Below, in pieces: positions 1-6,591 of a stretch of DNA of 12,481 nt (within the stretch, counting starts at the first letter, position 1; each line of letters opens with the position of its first letter). The DNA lies in assembly GCA_017556885.1 (NCBI GenBank), contig JAFYLV010000153.1:1-12481 (forward strand). Reading direction: 5' to 3'. A program made the translations under genes and the position numbers. The notes beneath the pieces were generated by a model. The model was not told where the DNA came from and searched no databases. It was given only the letters and a program-made list of their open reading frames with translations. The DNA is from Clostridia bacterium (GTDB taxonomy: Bacteria > Bacillota > Clostridia > Oscillospirales > QAMX01).

Positions 1-373
1 ACTCACAGATCGCGCGAATAAGGTCGCCGGAGTATCCGCGCGCCTCCACGCGCCGCCGCAGCTCCAGATATACGTAGATCAGCTGCTGCCCGAGGCAGAT
101 GCCGAGATACTTCTTGCCGTGGGTGACGGCGTGATGTATGATCTGAAAATGGTAGGGATAAAACTCCGCACCGCCCTGCACAAGAAAGGAATCGCAGCGT
201 TCCAAAGCATCTTCGGTCAGAAGATTGTCCGCAGGCGCAAGGCCAAAGGGAATGCCGCCGGCCGCAACGATGCGTTTGGTATAATTGTTCCCGAGCTTAT
301 AGTAGTCTGCCATGCAGCTCTTATCGGGATCTCCGATGAAGGATGCCGGAGCAATTCCAATCAGCTTTTTCAC
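1..373 (-). CDS. Peptidase C26 / class I glutamine amidotransferase-like protein (partial, 3' end outside window)
   Basis: The minus strand encodes the N-terminal 124 residues of a gamma-glutamyl hydrolase-type protein (PuuD/C26 group of class I glutamine amidotransferases). These cytoplasmic enzymes use a Cys-His-Glu triad to hydrolyse gamma-glutamyl amide bonds. Visible motifs are LIGIAP near the N-terminus, the FLVQGG segment, and the nucleophile elbow GICLGQQ with the cysteine at about residue 93. The family is usually about 230-250 residues, so roughly half is present and the His/Glu residues lie beyond position 1. I prefer the GTG start at 373. It gives the typical MKKLIGI N-terminus and has a purine-rich AAGGCAGGG 6 bases upstream. 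An in-frame ATG at 406 would add 11 residues but lacks a ribosome site. The substrate cannot be told from this fragment. Confidence 0.8.
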   Translation of the reverse strand, partial: MKKLIGIAPASFIGDPDKSCMADYYKLGNNYTKRIVAAGGIPFGLAPADNLLTEDALERCDSFLVQGGAEFYPYHFQIIHHAVTHGKKYLGICLGQQLIYVYLELRRRVEARGYSGDLIRAICE

Positions 374-438
374 AAAATGCCCTGCCTTTTTAGAAATGTT
401 GCGCATGTTTTAAATCCGCGGGTATTCTCACATATCTT

Positions 439-444
439 ATTATA
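439..444 (-). promoter_or_regulatory. Probable -10 box for the C26 gene
   Basis: Read on the minus strand this is a perfect TATAAT in an AT-rich stretch, about 65 bases before the GTG start at 373. No good -35 hexamer is present at 17 bases; GTGCAA is the nearest, so the promoter is weak or activator-dependent. A start point near 432 would allow either the GTG at 373 or the ATG at 406 to be used. Confidence 0.45.
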
Positions 445-504
445 TCATCTATCTTGAATTTTGCACTATAACTTTTCGTATTTCTTCCTGTTTTACCCAT
501 GAAA

Positions 505-543
505 ATATACACCCCAAAAGTGTCTGACTTTTGGGGTGTATAT
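505..543 (-). terminator. Intrinsic terminator after the YgjV-like pseudogene
   Basis: This is a perfect 17-bp inverted repeat (arms 505-521 and 527-543) around a 5-base loop. On the minus strand it is followed by a short T-run (TATATTTTC). It begins at the last base of the pseudogene's TGA stop (545-543) and lies upstream of the C26 gene on the same strand, so it would insulate the two. The outer part of the stem is AT-rich, so it could also act weakly in the plus direction. Confidence 0.7.
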
Positions 544-874
544 CAATATTGCAAATTTGCAATTATGGGAAGCAGGCCGGCAAAACCTATGTTGTTTGAA
601 AGCAGGCCGATTACAACGCCGAGAATTACCAAAACCCATTCGATAATTTTGCTTTCGATCCCTTTTATAAACAACAAGTTCCGGGCGATACAAACCACAT
701 TTTGCACCGTTCCGCTATACCCCTTGAGCAAAAACGGCCGATTGCATAAAACAACTGGCTTATATTTTGGATCCAAAGCATACTGTTAATGCTTTTCCGT
801 GAGGAGCTTATGGCATCGGATCCCATTGCAAACAGACTGCTGGCATTTCCTGCGATTAAAGATATTATGTTCAT
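543..874 (-). pseudogene. YgjV-like inner-membrane protein, frameshifted and C-terminally truncated
   Basis: Two overlapping minus-strand frames join into one YgjV-type membrane protein (Imp-YgjV family, function unknown). The first frame starts at ATG 874 with GGGAG 6 bases upstream and gives MNIISLIAGNASSLFAMGSD, then SQLFYAIG. The second frame carries on with LLKGYSGTVQNVV, then IEWVLVILGVVIGLL and GLLPIIANLQY, ending at TGA 545-543. The frames join around 735-745, consistent with loss of one base near a run of five identical bases. From memory of the family, the product continues for about 50 residues after the LPIIANL motif; here it stops almost at once and runs into the terminator. One sampled 60-base line (541-600) is about 37% G+C, lower than the genes further right. 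The family call is from recognition only. A sequencing error could explain the frameshift but not the missing C-terminus. Confidence 0.62.
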
Positions 875-891
875 TTATACTCCCTCTCGAA

Positions 892-912
892 GATATATTT
901 TTGAAATATATC
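892..912. repeat. Inverted repeat just upstream of the YgjV-like start
   Basis: GATATATT and AATATATC form perfect 8-base arms around the 5-base centre TTTGA. The repeat ends 18 bases upstream of the pseudogene ATG, where a promoter or operator would sit on the minus strand. It may be a relic operator or simply AT-rich self-complementarity. Confidence 0.3.
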
Positions 913-1176
913 ATAGAAAGGATGGAACTGCTAGCGGTGTTGCAAATTTTCCGTCAATCCTCTACGGCCAACTCTGCAAGCGTTTATCGATGGTTATCAA
1001 TGGGGGGTGCACCAATTGTTGTGCGAACAAAAAGGCATAAGAAAACCCATTAAGGGATCGCCGGAAGAAAGAATGCGGTTGGAAAATCCTTTGGCGCTCC
1101 TTTAGGGACTTTGTCTGCAGAATGTCCTTTTAGGGTGTCTCAGGCCACCGACTAACTGGTGGGTTTGACTTCGAAA
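913..1176. other. Intergenic stretch without a recognisable gene
   Basis: Short open frames exist here on both strands, but none has a convincing ribosome site or a protein sequence I recognise. The frames that cross 789-1053 on the plus strand run antisense to the YgjV-like pseudogene and look like chance frames. A short imperfect hairpin (CCACC 1145-1149 with GGTGG 1158-1162) has only a weak T-rich tail. The stretch may be the decayed remainder of a former gene. Confidence 0.5.
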
Positions 1177-1193
1177 GATGTTGACAACTCAAC
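1177..1193 (+). promoter_or_regulatory. MarR-type operator, copy 1 (overlaps -35)
   Basis: This is the first of two identical 17-base copies of gatgttgacaactcaac. Each contains the interrupted palindrome GTTGA-N4-TCAAC, a typical size and shape for a dimeric winged-helix MarR site. This copy covers the whole -35 hexamer (1181-1186), so a bound repressor would block RNA polymerase. Confidence 0.7.
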
Positions 1194-1209
1194 GAGTGAC
1201 GTGTATAAT
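1181..1209 (+). promoter_or_regulatory. Consensus sigma-A promoter of the marR-degV operon
   Basis: TTGACA (1181-1186), a spacer of exactly 17 bases, and TATAAT (1204-1209): a perfect match to the housekeeping consensus. Transcription would start around 1216, at the front edge of the second operator copy. Such a strong promoter suggests that it is normally held down by repression. Confidence 0.88.
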
Positions 1210-1213
1210 ACGT

Positions 1214-1230
1214 GATGTTGACAACTCAAC
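1214..1230 (+). promoter_or_regulatory. MarR-type operator, copy 2 (at the transcription start)
   Basis: Exact second copy of the 17-base repeat, 37 bases after copy 1. It lies over the predicted start point and 30 bases before the regulator's ATG. The spacing is 3.5 helical turns, so dimers on the two sites would lie on roughly opposite faces of the DNA with the -10 box between them. Confidence 0.7.
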
Positions 1231-1260
1231 ATATTAAATGAAAGATCCGGAGAAGAAAAA

Positions 1261-1713
1261 ATGACCGAACGTTTTGAACGGTTTTCCTATGCGATCTCGG
1301 AGATTTACAGATGCTGGCACCGCATTGCGGCGGCAGAAATGGAAAAACGTGGCCTGAAGGGTACAAGTGCCGTCTATCTGATGGCGCTTTCGCGCGCGCC
1401 GGAGGGCGTCAGCGCCGTACAACTGTCGGACACCTGCGGACGGGATAAGGCGGATGTTTCCCGCCAGCTTTCCGCCATGGAGCGGGATGGACTTGTGCGC
1501 CGCGAAGGTGACTACCGTGCGGTATGGTACCTGACGGAGGAGGGAAATAAGGCTGCGGAGTATGTTGCCCGACGGGCGGCCTATGCGGTGGAACGTGCCG
1601 GCGGCGGATTGGATGCCGAGAAGAGAGCCATCTTTTACAACGCCCTGGAGGGGATCGCAGAAAATTTGCAGCGCATTGCGCGTGAGGGGCTTGCCCCGGA
1701 GGATTGCGAATGA
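1261..1713 (+). CDS. MarR-family winged-helix transcriptional regulator
   Basis: This 150-residue protein has the length and architecture of MarR-family DNA-binding dimers. An N-terminal dimerisation helix (about residues 5-30) is followed by a winged helix-turn-helix. The recognition region is around residues 60-80 (CGRDKADVSRQLSAMERDGLV), a short wing follows at 81-92 (EGDYRAVWYLT), and C-terminal dimerisation helices run over about 95-145. The Asp-x-Arg often seen at the wing tip is not obvious. The start is supported by GGAG about 8 bases before ATG. It almost certainly represses its own promoter through the two palindromic copies at 1177-1193 and 1214-1230. Its stop overlaps the start of the DegV gene. 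The ligand is unknown; the neighbour makes a fatty acid or acyl derivative a reasonable guess. Confidence 0.9.
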   Translation: MTERFERFSYAISEIYRCWHRIAAAEMEKRGLKGTSAVYLMALSRAPEGVSAVQLSDTCGRDKADVSRQLSAMERDGLVRREGDYRAVWYLTEEGNKAAEYVARRAAYAVERAGGGLDAEKRAIFYNALEGIAENLQRIAREGLAPEDCE

Positions 1714-2555
1714 AAGTACATATTATCGTGGACTCCACCGCCGATATGGCGGAAGAGGTCCGTTCCCGCCTGAAAATCGTTCCGCTGACGGTGATTTTTG
1801 GGGAGGAAGAATATATCGACGGCGTGACCATCGATCACAAGACCTTTTACGAAAAACTGGTGGAAACCGATGTGATGCCGACGACGAGCCAAGCAACACC
1901 CGCAGCTTTTGCAGAGCTTTTTGAGGAGATCACCGCTGCCGGCGAAAGTGCGGTGGTCATCACGGTGGCATCGGGCTTGTCGGGGACCTATCAAAGCGCG
2001 GTCATCGCAGCGGAGGGGATGCCGGATATCCACGTGGTGGATGGCAGATCCGTCGCCATCGGCACGGGTATTCTCGCAGAACATGCGCTCGAACTGGCGG
2101 ATCAGGGCCGCTCTGCGGCGGAGATCGCGGAAGAGATCACGGAACTTCGGGAGAAAGTGCGTATCGTTGCGATGCTCGACACGCTGGAATATCTCAAGCG
2201 TGGCGGCCGCATATCCGGAACGGTAGCTTTTGCCGGCGGTCTTTTGAATATCAAGCCGGTGGTATCGCTGGTTGACGGGGAGATCGTGGTGCTTGGACGT
2301 GCCCGCGGCTCACGGCAGGGCAACAACTTGCTGGTCACGGAGATCGATAAGGCCGGCGGTGTGGATTTCAATATGCCGGTACTGCTTGGCTACACCGGCA
2401 TTTCCGACCTGCTTCTGCAGAAATACGTGGCAGATAGCGCAGCGCTCTGGCAGTCGAGCCGGGAAGCCTTGCGCATGACGGCCATCGGCAGCGTTATCGG
2501 AACCCATGCGGGCCCCGGTGCCATTGCGGCGGCATTTTTCAAAAAAGAGGGTTGA
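1710..2555 (+). CDS. DegV family protein (FakB-like fatty-acid-binding protein)
   Basis: This 281-residue protein carries the full DegV pattern: VDSTADM near the N-terminus, the TTSQATP motif (58-64), SGLSGTYQS (88-96), the LDTLEYLKRGGRIS segment (156-169), IKPVVSLVDGEI (181-192), and a C-terminal GTHAGPG (264-270). DegV/FakB proteins bind a fatty acid and, where characterised, present it to the kinase FakA for phosphorylation and entry into phospholipid synthesis. No FakA gene is in the window. I place the start at ATG 1710, overlapping the regulator's TGA (ATGA), because GGAGG at 1698-1702 lies 7 bases upstream. An in-frame TTG at 1704 is too close to that site. The overlap implies translational coupling with the MarR gene and control by its promoter. 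Confidence 0.93.
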   Translation: MKVHIIVDSTADMAEEVRSRLKIVPLTVIFGEEEYIDGVTIDHKTFYEKLVETDVMPTTSQATPAAFAELFEEITAAGESAVVITVASGLSGTYQSAVIAAEGMPDIHVVDGRSVAIGTGILAEHALELADQGRSAAEIAEEITELREKVRIVAMLDTLEYLKRGGRISGTVAFAGGLLNIKPVVSLVDGEIVVLGRARGSRQGNNLLVTEIDKAGGVDFNMPVLLGYTGISDLLLQKYVADSAALWQSSREALRMTAIGSVIGTHAGPGAIAAAFFKKEG

Positions 2556-2580
2556 AATCCGGCGACGATTGGGGTATACT
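2552..2580 (+). promoter_or_regulatory. Promoter of the SGNH hydrolase gene
   Basis: TTGAAA (2552-2557), a 17-base spacer, and TATACT (2575-2580). The -35 box overlaps the DegV stop codon. There is no terminator between the two genes, so the hydrolase may also receive read-through from the MarR-controlled promoter. Confidence 0.65.
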
Positions 2581-2615
2581 CAAGTCAAAGAAATCACCCG
2601 AAACGGAGAATGTAT

Positions 2616-3392
2616 ATGGATTGGAAAACCGAGCTCTTTAATGAAAACGAAAAGCCGCTGGATCGTTTGGTAGAGGGATATAGCCATACCTCTGTCTTCC
2701 GTACCCTGGCCTTTGTGGGCGATAGCCTTTCCTCCGGTGAGTTTGAGTCCCGCGGGGAAGAGAACAAGCCCGGCTTCCACGATTATTACGAATATTCCTG
2801 GGGCCAGTATATCGCCCGCAACAACGGCCTCGTTGCTTATAATTTTTCCAAAGGTGGAATGACGGCAAAGGAGTATGTCAAGAACTTTGCCGATGCAAAC
2901 CGCTTCTGGCGGCCGGAGGTCGCGGCGCAGGGTTATGTCATTGCCCTCGGCGTCAACGACGTCTTCAATTACAAGCACGAAATGGGCTCCACGGCCGATA
3001 TCTGCAAGGAGGATTGGCGAAAGAATGCCGACACCTTTGCCGGTTGGTACGGTGCCATCATCAGCCGCTATAAGGAGATCCAGCCGGACGCCAAGTTCTT
3101 CCTGCTGAATATGCCCCGCGGCGGCGGCCCCATGGACGAGACCAAGGGCAAATTTGCCCAGCTCATCCGCGATATTGCTGCCCTCTTTGATAACTGCTGG
3201 TGCATTGACCTCTTCGAGTACGCCCCCGTTTACGATGCGGCGTTTAAGGAAAAGTTCTATCTCTACGGCCATATGAATGCCAGCGGTTATATCCTGACCG
3301 CCCGTATGGTTGATTCCTATATCGACTACATCGTTCGCCATAACCCGGATGCCTTCCGCCGTGTGGGCTTTATCGGAACAAAGCTGAAATAA
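2616..3392 (+). CDS. SGNH/GDSL-family hydrolase
   Basis: This 258-residue protein has SGNH esterase blocks: block I FVGDSLSSG with nucleophile Ser37, block II glycine in FSKGGMT (about 80-81), block III ALGVNDVF with Asn114, and block V YLYGHMNASGY with His219. The aspartate usually three residues before the histidine is Leu216, so the site would be a Ser-His pair or use another acid. There is no signal peptide, so it should be cytoplasmic. Acetyl or acyl esters on carbohydrates are common substrates in the superfamily, but none can be assigned here. The start at 2616 is chosen because GGAGA (2605-2609) lies 6 bases before it; the ATG at 2610 abuts that site. It stands as a single gene between its own promoter and terminator. 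Confidence 0.85.
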   Translation: MDWKTELFNENEKPLDRLVEGYSHTSVFRTLAFVGDSLSSGEFESRGEENKPGFHDYYEYSWGQYIARNNGLVAYNFSKGGMTAKEYVKNFADANRFWRPEVAAQGYVIALGVNDVFNYKHEMGSTADICKEDWRKNADTFAGWYGAIISRYKEIQPDAKFFLLNMPRGGGPMDETKGKFAQLIRDIAALFDNCWCIDLFEYAPVYDAAFKEKFYLYGHMNASGYILTARMVDSYIDYIVRHNPDAFRRVGFIGTKLK

Positions 3393-3402
3393 ACAAATCG
3401 CG

Positions 3403-3431
3403 AAAGAAGCCCCGTGCGGGCTTCTTTTTTT
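3403..3431 (+). terminator. Intrinsic terminator of the SGNH hydrolase gene
   Basis: A perfect 10-bp stem (3403-3412 with 3418-3427), GC-rich at the top, with loop CGTGC, runs directly into a T tract (3425-3431). It begins 10 bases after the hydrolase stop. Confidence 0.92.
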
Positions 3432-3453
3432 ATATCCGGAATAAAATCCAACG

Positions 3454-3479
3454 AATCCTTGGATTACAACAATTAATTG
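3454..3479. promoter_or_regulatory. Pair of small palindromes upstream of the XRE regulator
   Basis: Two palindromes lie side by side: AATCC-TT-GGATT (3454-3465) and the perfect CAATTAATTG (3470-3479). They sit immediately before the -35 box of the downstream regulator, where an autoregulatory or activator site would be expected. No binding data can be inferred from sequence alone. Confidence 0.3.
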
Positions 3480-3483
3480 ATGA

Positions 3484-3512
3484 TTGCTTTTTCGCGGCGG
3501 TGAAATTATAGT
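3484..3512 (+). promoter_or_regulatory. Promoter of the XRE regulator gene (and probably the ABC gene)
   Basis: TTGCTT (3484-3489), a 17-base spacer, and TATAGT (3507-3512). The match to sigma-A is moderate, so the promoter may need help or be regulated. An alternative TATAAA at 3512-3517 has no correctly spaced -35. Confidence 0.5.
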
Positions 3513-3549
3513 ATAAAGCATAGCAGATCATGCAGGAGGAATCGGAATC

Positions 3550-4731
3550 ATGCAGCTGAATATCGGACAAAGGATTCGGGAGCTGCGGCGGCGCAGCGGA
3601 TGCACGCAGGAGGCGCTGGCCGGTGCCATCGGGGTATCCTCGCAGGCAGTATCCCGATGGGAATCCGAGGGCGGATATCCCGACATGGAAACCGTTCCGC
3701 TCATTGCGAATTACTTTGGGGTCTCCATTGATTCTCTCTTTGGGTACAACAATGAAAGAGCTCTGCGCATTGATGAACTTGTGGCAAGGATCGAGAAAAT
3801 GGATCTCTGGAACAATGGCGTGAACGTCAACGTGGATGAGTGCATTTCTCTGGCGCGGGAGGCCATGATCGAGTTCCCCGGCAATGAAAAGGTGATGCTA
3901 TGCCTTGCCTCCGTACTGTATAATGCGGGTTATGTGCGCCGGGGAGAGGTGCACCGGACCGACGCGGAGGGCTACGACGTTTATGACACCGGGATTCACC
4001 GCACCTATACGGAATGGAGCGAAGCGATAGCACTCTATGAGAAACTCTTGCAGACGGCGGAGCCCGGCGAACTGCGAAACCGTGCAATAAACGAGCTTTC
4101 GCAGCTGTATCTGAATGTGGGAGCACATGATCGTGCGCAGCGGCTTGCCGAAACGGCACCAAACATTCAGGGGTCGCGCGAGTTTTTGAAAATGCGGGCG
4201 GCCGACGGAAAAGCCCGGGTGGTTGCCTGCGGAGAGGCGCTGATCAAAACGGCCGGAGCGCTTTCCGGGCTTATGGTGCAGACGGTGCTGGGCAGCAAGA
4301 AAAATATGACTCCGGCGGAGAAGGTGCAGAGTCTGCGCGGTGCGGCAGATGTCATCGGTCTTGTTTGCCCTGACGGCAACTGCGGCTCCTGGCATGACTA
4401 TCTTTCTCAGCTGAATATGCTGATCTCGCTGTATTTATGGCTGGATGGGCAGAAAGACGCAGCGTTTGAGGCGCTTTATACGGCTTTGCGGCATTTTGAC
4501 CGGCTGTGTGTATATTTGGACGGAAACGCTGGCTATACGGCACCGTTGGTACGCCTGGTTTATCAGGCTCCGACAGGAAGAGGCGAGTGTCCCCGCCCGA
4601 AAAGATGCGATCTTCTGAATGATTGGCCCGGCTGGTGCGTGCCGGAGGCAGAGCATGTGAAAGCGGAGATGCAGGCCGATCACCGATGGGATGCATGGGT
4701 GGCTGAGTTGGAAAAATTGGGAATCGGTTGA
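3550..4731 (+). CDS. XRE-family helix-turn-helix regulator with TPR-like C-terminal region
   Basis: A 393-residue protein. Residues 5-66 form a Cro/C1-type helix-turn-helix: RIRELRRRSGCTQEALA, then the recognition helix VSSQAVSRWE (29-38), then YPDMETVPLIANYFGVSIDSLFG. The remaining ~320 residues are helical and contain TPR-like segments (for example around EAIALYEKLLQTAEPGELRNRAINELSQLY, which I cite only as a region), resembling the helix-repeat ligand-sensing parts of other long XRE regulators. Start: AGGAGGA (3534-3540) precedes ATG by 9 bases. It is followed after 58 bases by an ABC exporter with no terminator between, so the regulator likely controls or is co-transcribed with it. One sampled 60-base line (4201-4260) is about 68% G+C by hand count, very unlike the ABC gene. 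The signal it senses is unknown. Confidence 0.85.
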   Translation: MQLNIGQRIRELRRRSGCTQEALAGAIGVSSQAVSRWESEGGYPDMETVPLIANYFGVSIDSLFGYNNERALRIDELVARIEKMDLWNNGVNVNVDECISLAREAMIEFPGNEKVMLCLASVLYNAGYVRRGEVHRTDAEGYDVYDTGIHRTYTEWSEAIALYEKLLQTAEPGELRNRAINELSQLYLNVGAHDRAQRLAETAPNIQGSREFLKMRAADGKARVVACGEALIKTAGALSGLMVQTVLGSKKNMTPAEKVQSLRGAADVIGLVCPDGNCGSWHDYLSQLNMLISLYLWLDGQKDAAFEALYTALRHFDRLCVYLDGNAGYTAPLVRLVYQAPTGRGECPRPKRCDLLNDWPGWCVPEAEHVKAEMQADHRWDAWVAELEKLGIG

Positions 4732-4789
4732 AAACGGACATTGGACGGAAAATGAAAACAGTATTGTTTTTTGGAAAAGAGGCAAACTG

Positions 4790-6574
4790 ATGAAGAAATG
4801 GTTTAACAAAATCAGAAATATTGCATGGTTATGTCGACCGTATTGGAAATACGGCAAGGTTTTCTTTGTTTTATCGATCGTGCTTTCCGTCGGTCTGATT
4901 CCTTTCAGCGATATTTTGTATGTATATTCACCGGAAATTATTGTGGACCTGCTGGCTGAAGAGAGATCCTTTGCATACATTGCGGTTGCTGCGCTGATTT
5001 TGGCCGGTGCGAACTCGGTGTGTAATATTCTGCCCAAATTGTTCAATCCCTTTTTCACAAAAAAGCAGACTGAAATTGACCTGGAAGTGGGAAAGGATAT
5101 TTATAAAAAATCGACCGAAATCGACTATCGCTATGTGGACAACCCAAAATACTACCACGATTATTCATGGGCACTAAATGAATATGTCAATCAGACCAAT
5201 CGAACTTTTCGCTTTGTAAAAAGATTTCTTACCTTGCTTCTGAGCATCATTGCCTTGGGGTCCGTGGTTATCGCTGTCGGTCCGTGGCTGCTGGCGATCG
5301 AGATCATTCAGCTGTTCTTCCAGCGCTTTTTTATTGACAAAAGAAATAAAGTCAACCTTAAAATGAAAGACGATCTGATTCCTATCGATCGACGAATTTC
5401 CTATTGCCACAGGCTATTTTATTTGAAAGATTATGCAGCAGACCTTAAAACCACACCGCTGAAAGAATGGGCGTTTGGTTCATATGATGCCGCCGGAAAG
5501 GAGAAGATCGCAACAAAATACCAATATGCTAAGCGTACTTCTGCAATAACCGTTATGCAGGAAGCACTTTTTATTGTTACCGAACTATGCATTATGCTGT
5601 ATTTAATCCATAGTATTGTTGCAGGAAATATTTCAGAAACTGGCCTGTACATAACCATGCTTCTCTCCTTTTATCGATTGGATTCCAAGCTCTATGAATT
5701 GATTCAGCTTGTAGAAGAATCTAACGATATCGCCATGAATGCGGAAAAAATTCGACATTTCTTTAATACTGACTCAGAAATCGAATGTTCGAAGCAGATT
5801 GCTATTCCTCATCCGATTGACAGCGGCAATTTTACAATCGAATTCAGAAACGTTGCGTTCTCATATGAGAATTCAGATTTTTCACTTTCCGGGATAAATC
5901 TAAAAATTAATCCCGGAGAAAAGGTTGCAATCGTTGGAGAGAACGGTGTTGGAAAATCCACACTGGTCAAGTTGCTGATGCGATTGTACGATGTCTCGGC
6001 AGGAGACATACTAATTAATGGAATATCCATAAAAGATTACGCTGTAAATGATCTTCGGCAACATATTGGCATCGCTTTTCAAAATCCAAATGTATATGCT
6101 ATGAGCTTTGCTGAGAATCTTTCGCTCTTCGGTTCTATTTCTGACTCCGTACTTGAAAAGATAGTGAAAGATTTGGAACTGCTGCCCATTTTGCATAAAA
6201 ACCAGGCTGATTTTGCATCTCCCATAACAAAAGAATTTGATGAAAATGGAATCGTTCTGTCTGGTGGCGAAGCACAGCGTATTTCTTTGGCCCGTCTTAT
6301 GACCCGTAATTGGGGGCTGCTGCTTTTGGATGAACCATCCTCTGCGCTGGACCCGATTGCTGAATATAGAATGAATCAGCTCCTATTAAATGCGGCCAAC
6401 AAAGCAACCACAATCGTGGTCGCTCATCGCTTATCTACGATTCGAAATGTTGACAAGATTGTAGTTATGGAGCAAGGCAGAATCCTTGAAATCGGTACTC
6501 ACGCTGAGCTTATGTCAAAAAATGGGAAATACTGTGAAATGTTCTCAAAGCAGGCAGAAAACTACCAAAATTGA
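4790..6574 (+). CDS. ABC exporter half-transporter (membrane domain fused to ATPase)
   Basis: A 594-residue type IV (exporter-fold) ABC protein in the cell membrane. The N-terminal ~330 residues hold about five or six hydrophobic segments, for example FFVLSIVLSVGLIPF, FAYIAVAALILAGA and LLLSIIALGSVVIAVGPWLL. The ATPase domain has Walker A GENGVGKST (383-391), Q-loop Gln431, signature LSGGEAQ (490-496), Walker B LLLLDEPS (Asp514, Glu515) and H-loop His546, so it looks catalytically complete. It would work as a homodimer or with a partner not seen here. Peptide or drug export is likely, but the substrate is not determinable. I use ATG 4790 (GAGG upstream) rather than the in-frame ATG at 4691, which lies inside the regulator gene. 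Sampled lines (4801-4860, 5701-5760) are about 37% G+C against about 68% in flanking genes, which suggests transfer. Confidence 0.92.
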   Translation: MKKWFNKIRNIAWLCRPYWKYGKVFFVLSIVLSVGLIPFSDILYVYSPEIIVDLLAEERSFAYIAVAALILAGANSVCNILPKLFNPFFTKKQTEIDLEVGKDIYKKSTEIDYRYVDNPKYYHDYSWALNEYVNQTNRTFRFVKRFLTLLLSIIALGSVVIAVGPWLLAIEIIQLFFQRFFIDKRNKVNLKMKDDLIPIDRRISYCHRLFYLKDYAADLKTTPLKEWAFGSYDAAGKEKIATKYQYAKRTSAITVMQEALFIVTELCIMLYLIHSIVAGNISETGLYITMLLSFYRLDSKLYELIQLVEESNDIAMNAEKIRHFFNTDSEIECSKQIAIPHPIDSGNFTIEFRNVAFSYENSDFSLSGINLKINPGEKVAIVGENGVGKSTLVKLLMRLYDVSAGDILINGISIKDYAVNDLRQHIGIAFQNPNVYAMSFAENLSLFGSISDSVLEKIVKDLELLPILHKNQADFASPITKEFDENGIVLSGGEAQRISLARLMTRNWGLLLLDEPSSALDPIAEYRMNQLLLNAANKATTIVVAHRLSTIRNVDKIVVMEQGRILEIGTHAELMSKNGKYCEMFSKQAENYQN

Positions 6575-6591
6575 ACGAAGGATATTGAATC

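Noticed and set aside
119..457. Plus-strand open frame of 112 codons
   Set aside because: It runs antisense to the C26 amidotransferase, which carries a clear nucleophile motif on the minus strand, and it has no ribosome site.
499..1053. Overlapping plus-strand frames (499-789, 789-1040, 799-1053)
   Set aside because: They lie largely antisense to the YgjV-like pseudogene, lack ribosome sites, and give sequences with no recognisable domain.
1100..1165. Possible insertion-sequence end or hairpin near 1105-1162
   Set aside because: Only short imperfect repeats are present, with no matching inverted end, target duplication or transposase fragment in the window.
1704..1709. TTG start for the DegV gene at 1704
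   Set aside because: GGAGG at 1698-1702 would be only one base away; the ATG at 1710 has ideal spacing and the usual ATGA overlap.
2580..3521. Minus-strand open frame of 313 codons opposite the SGNH hydrolase
   Set aside because: It is a shadow frame: the plus strand has intact SGNH motifs, promoter, ribosome site and terminator. The minus frame spans that terminator and matches nothing recognisable.
4691..4789. N-terminal extension of the ABC transporter from ATG 4691
   Set aside because: It would overlap 41 bases of the regulator gene, has no ribosome site, and adds non-conserved residues. ATG 4790 fits the family N-terminus.
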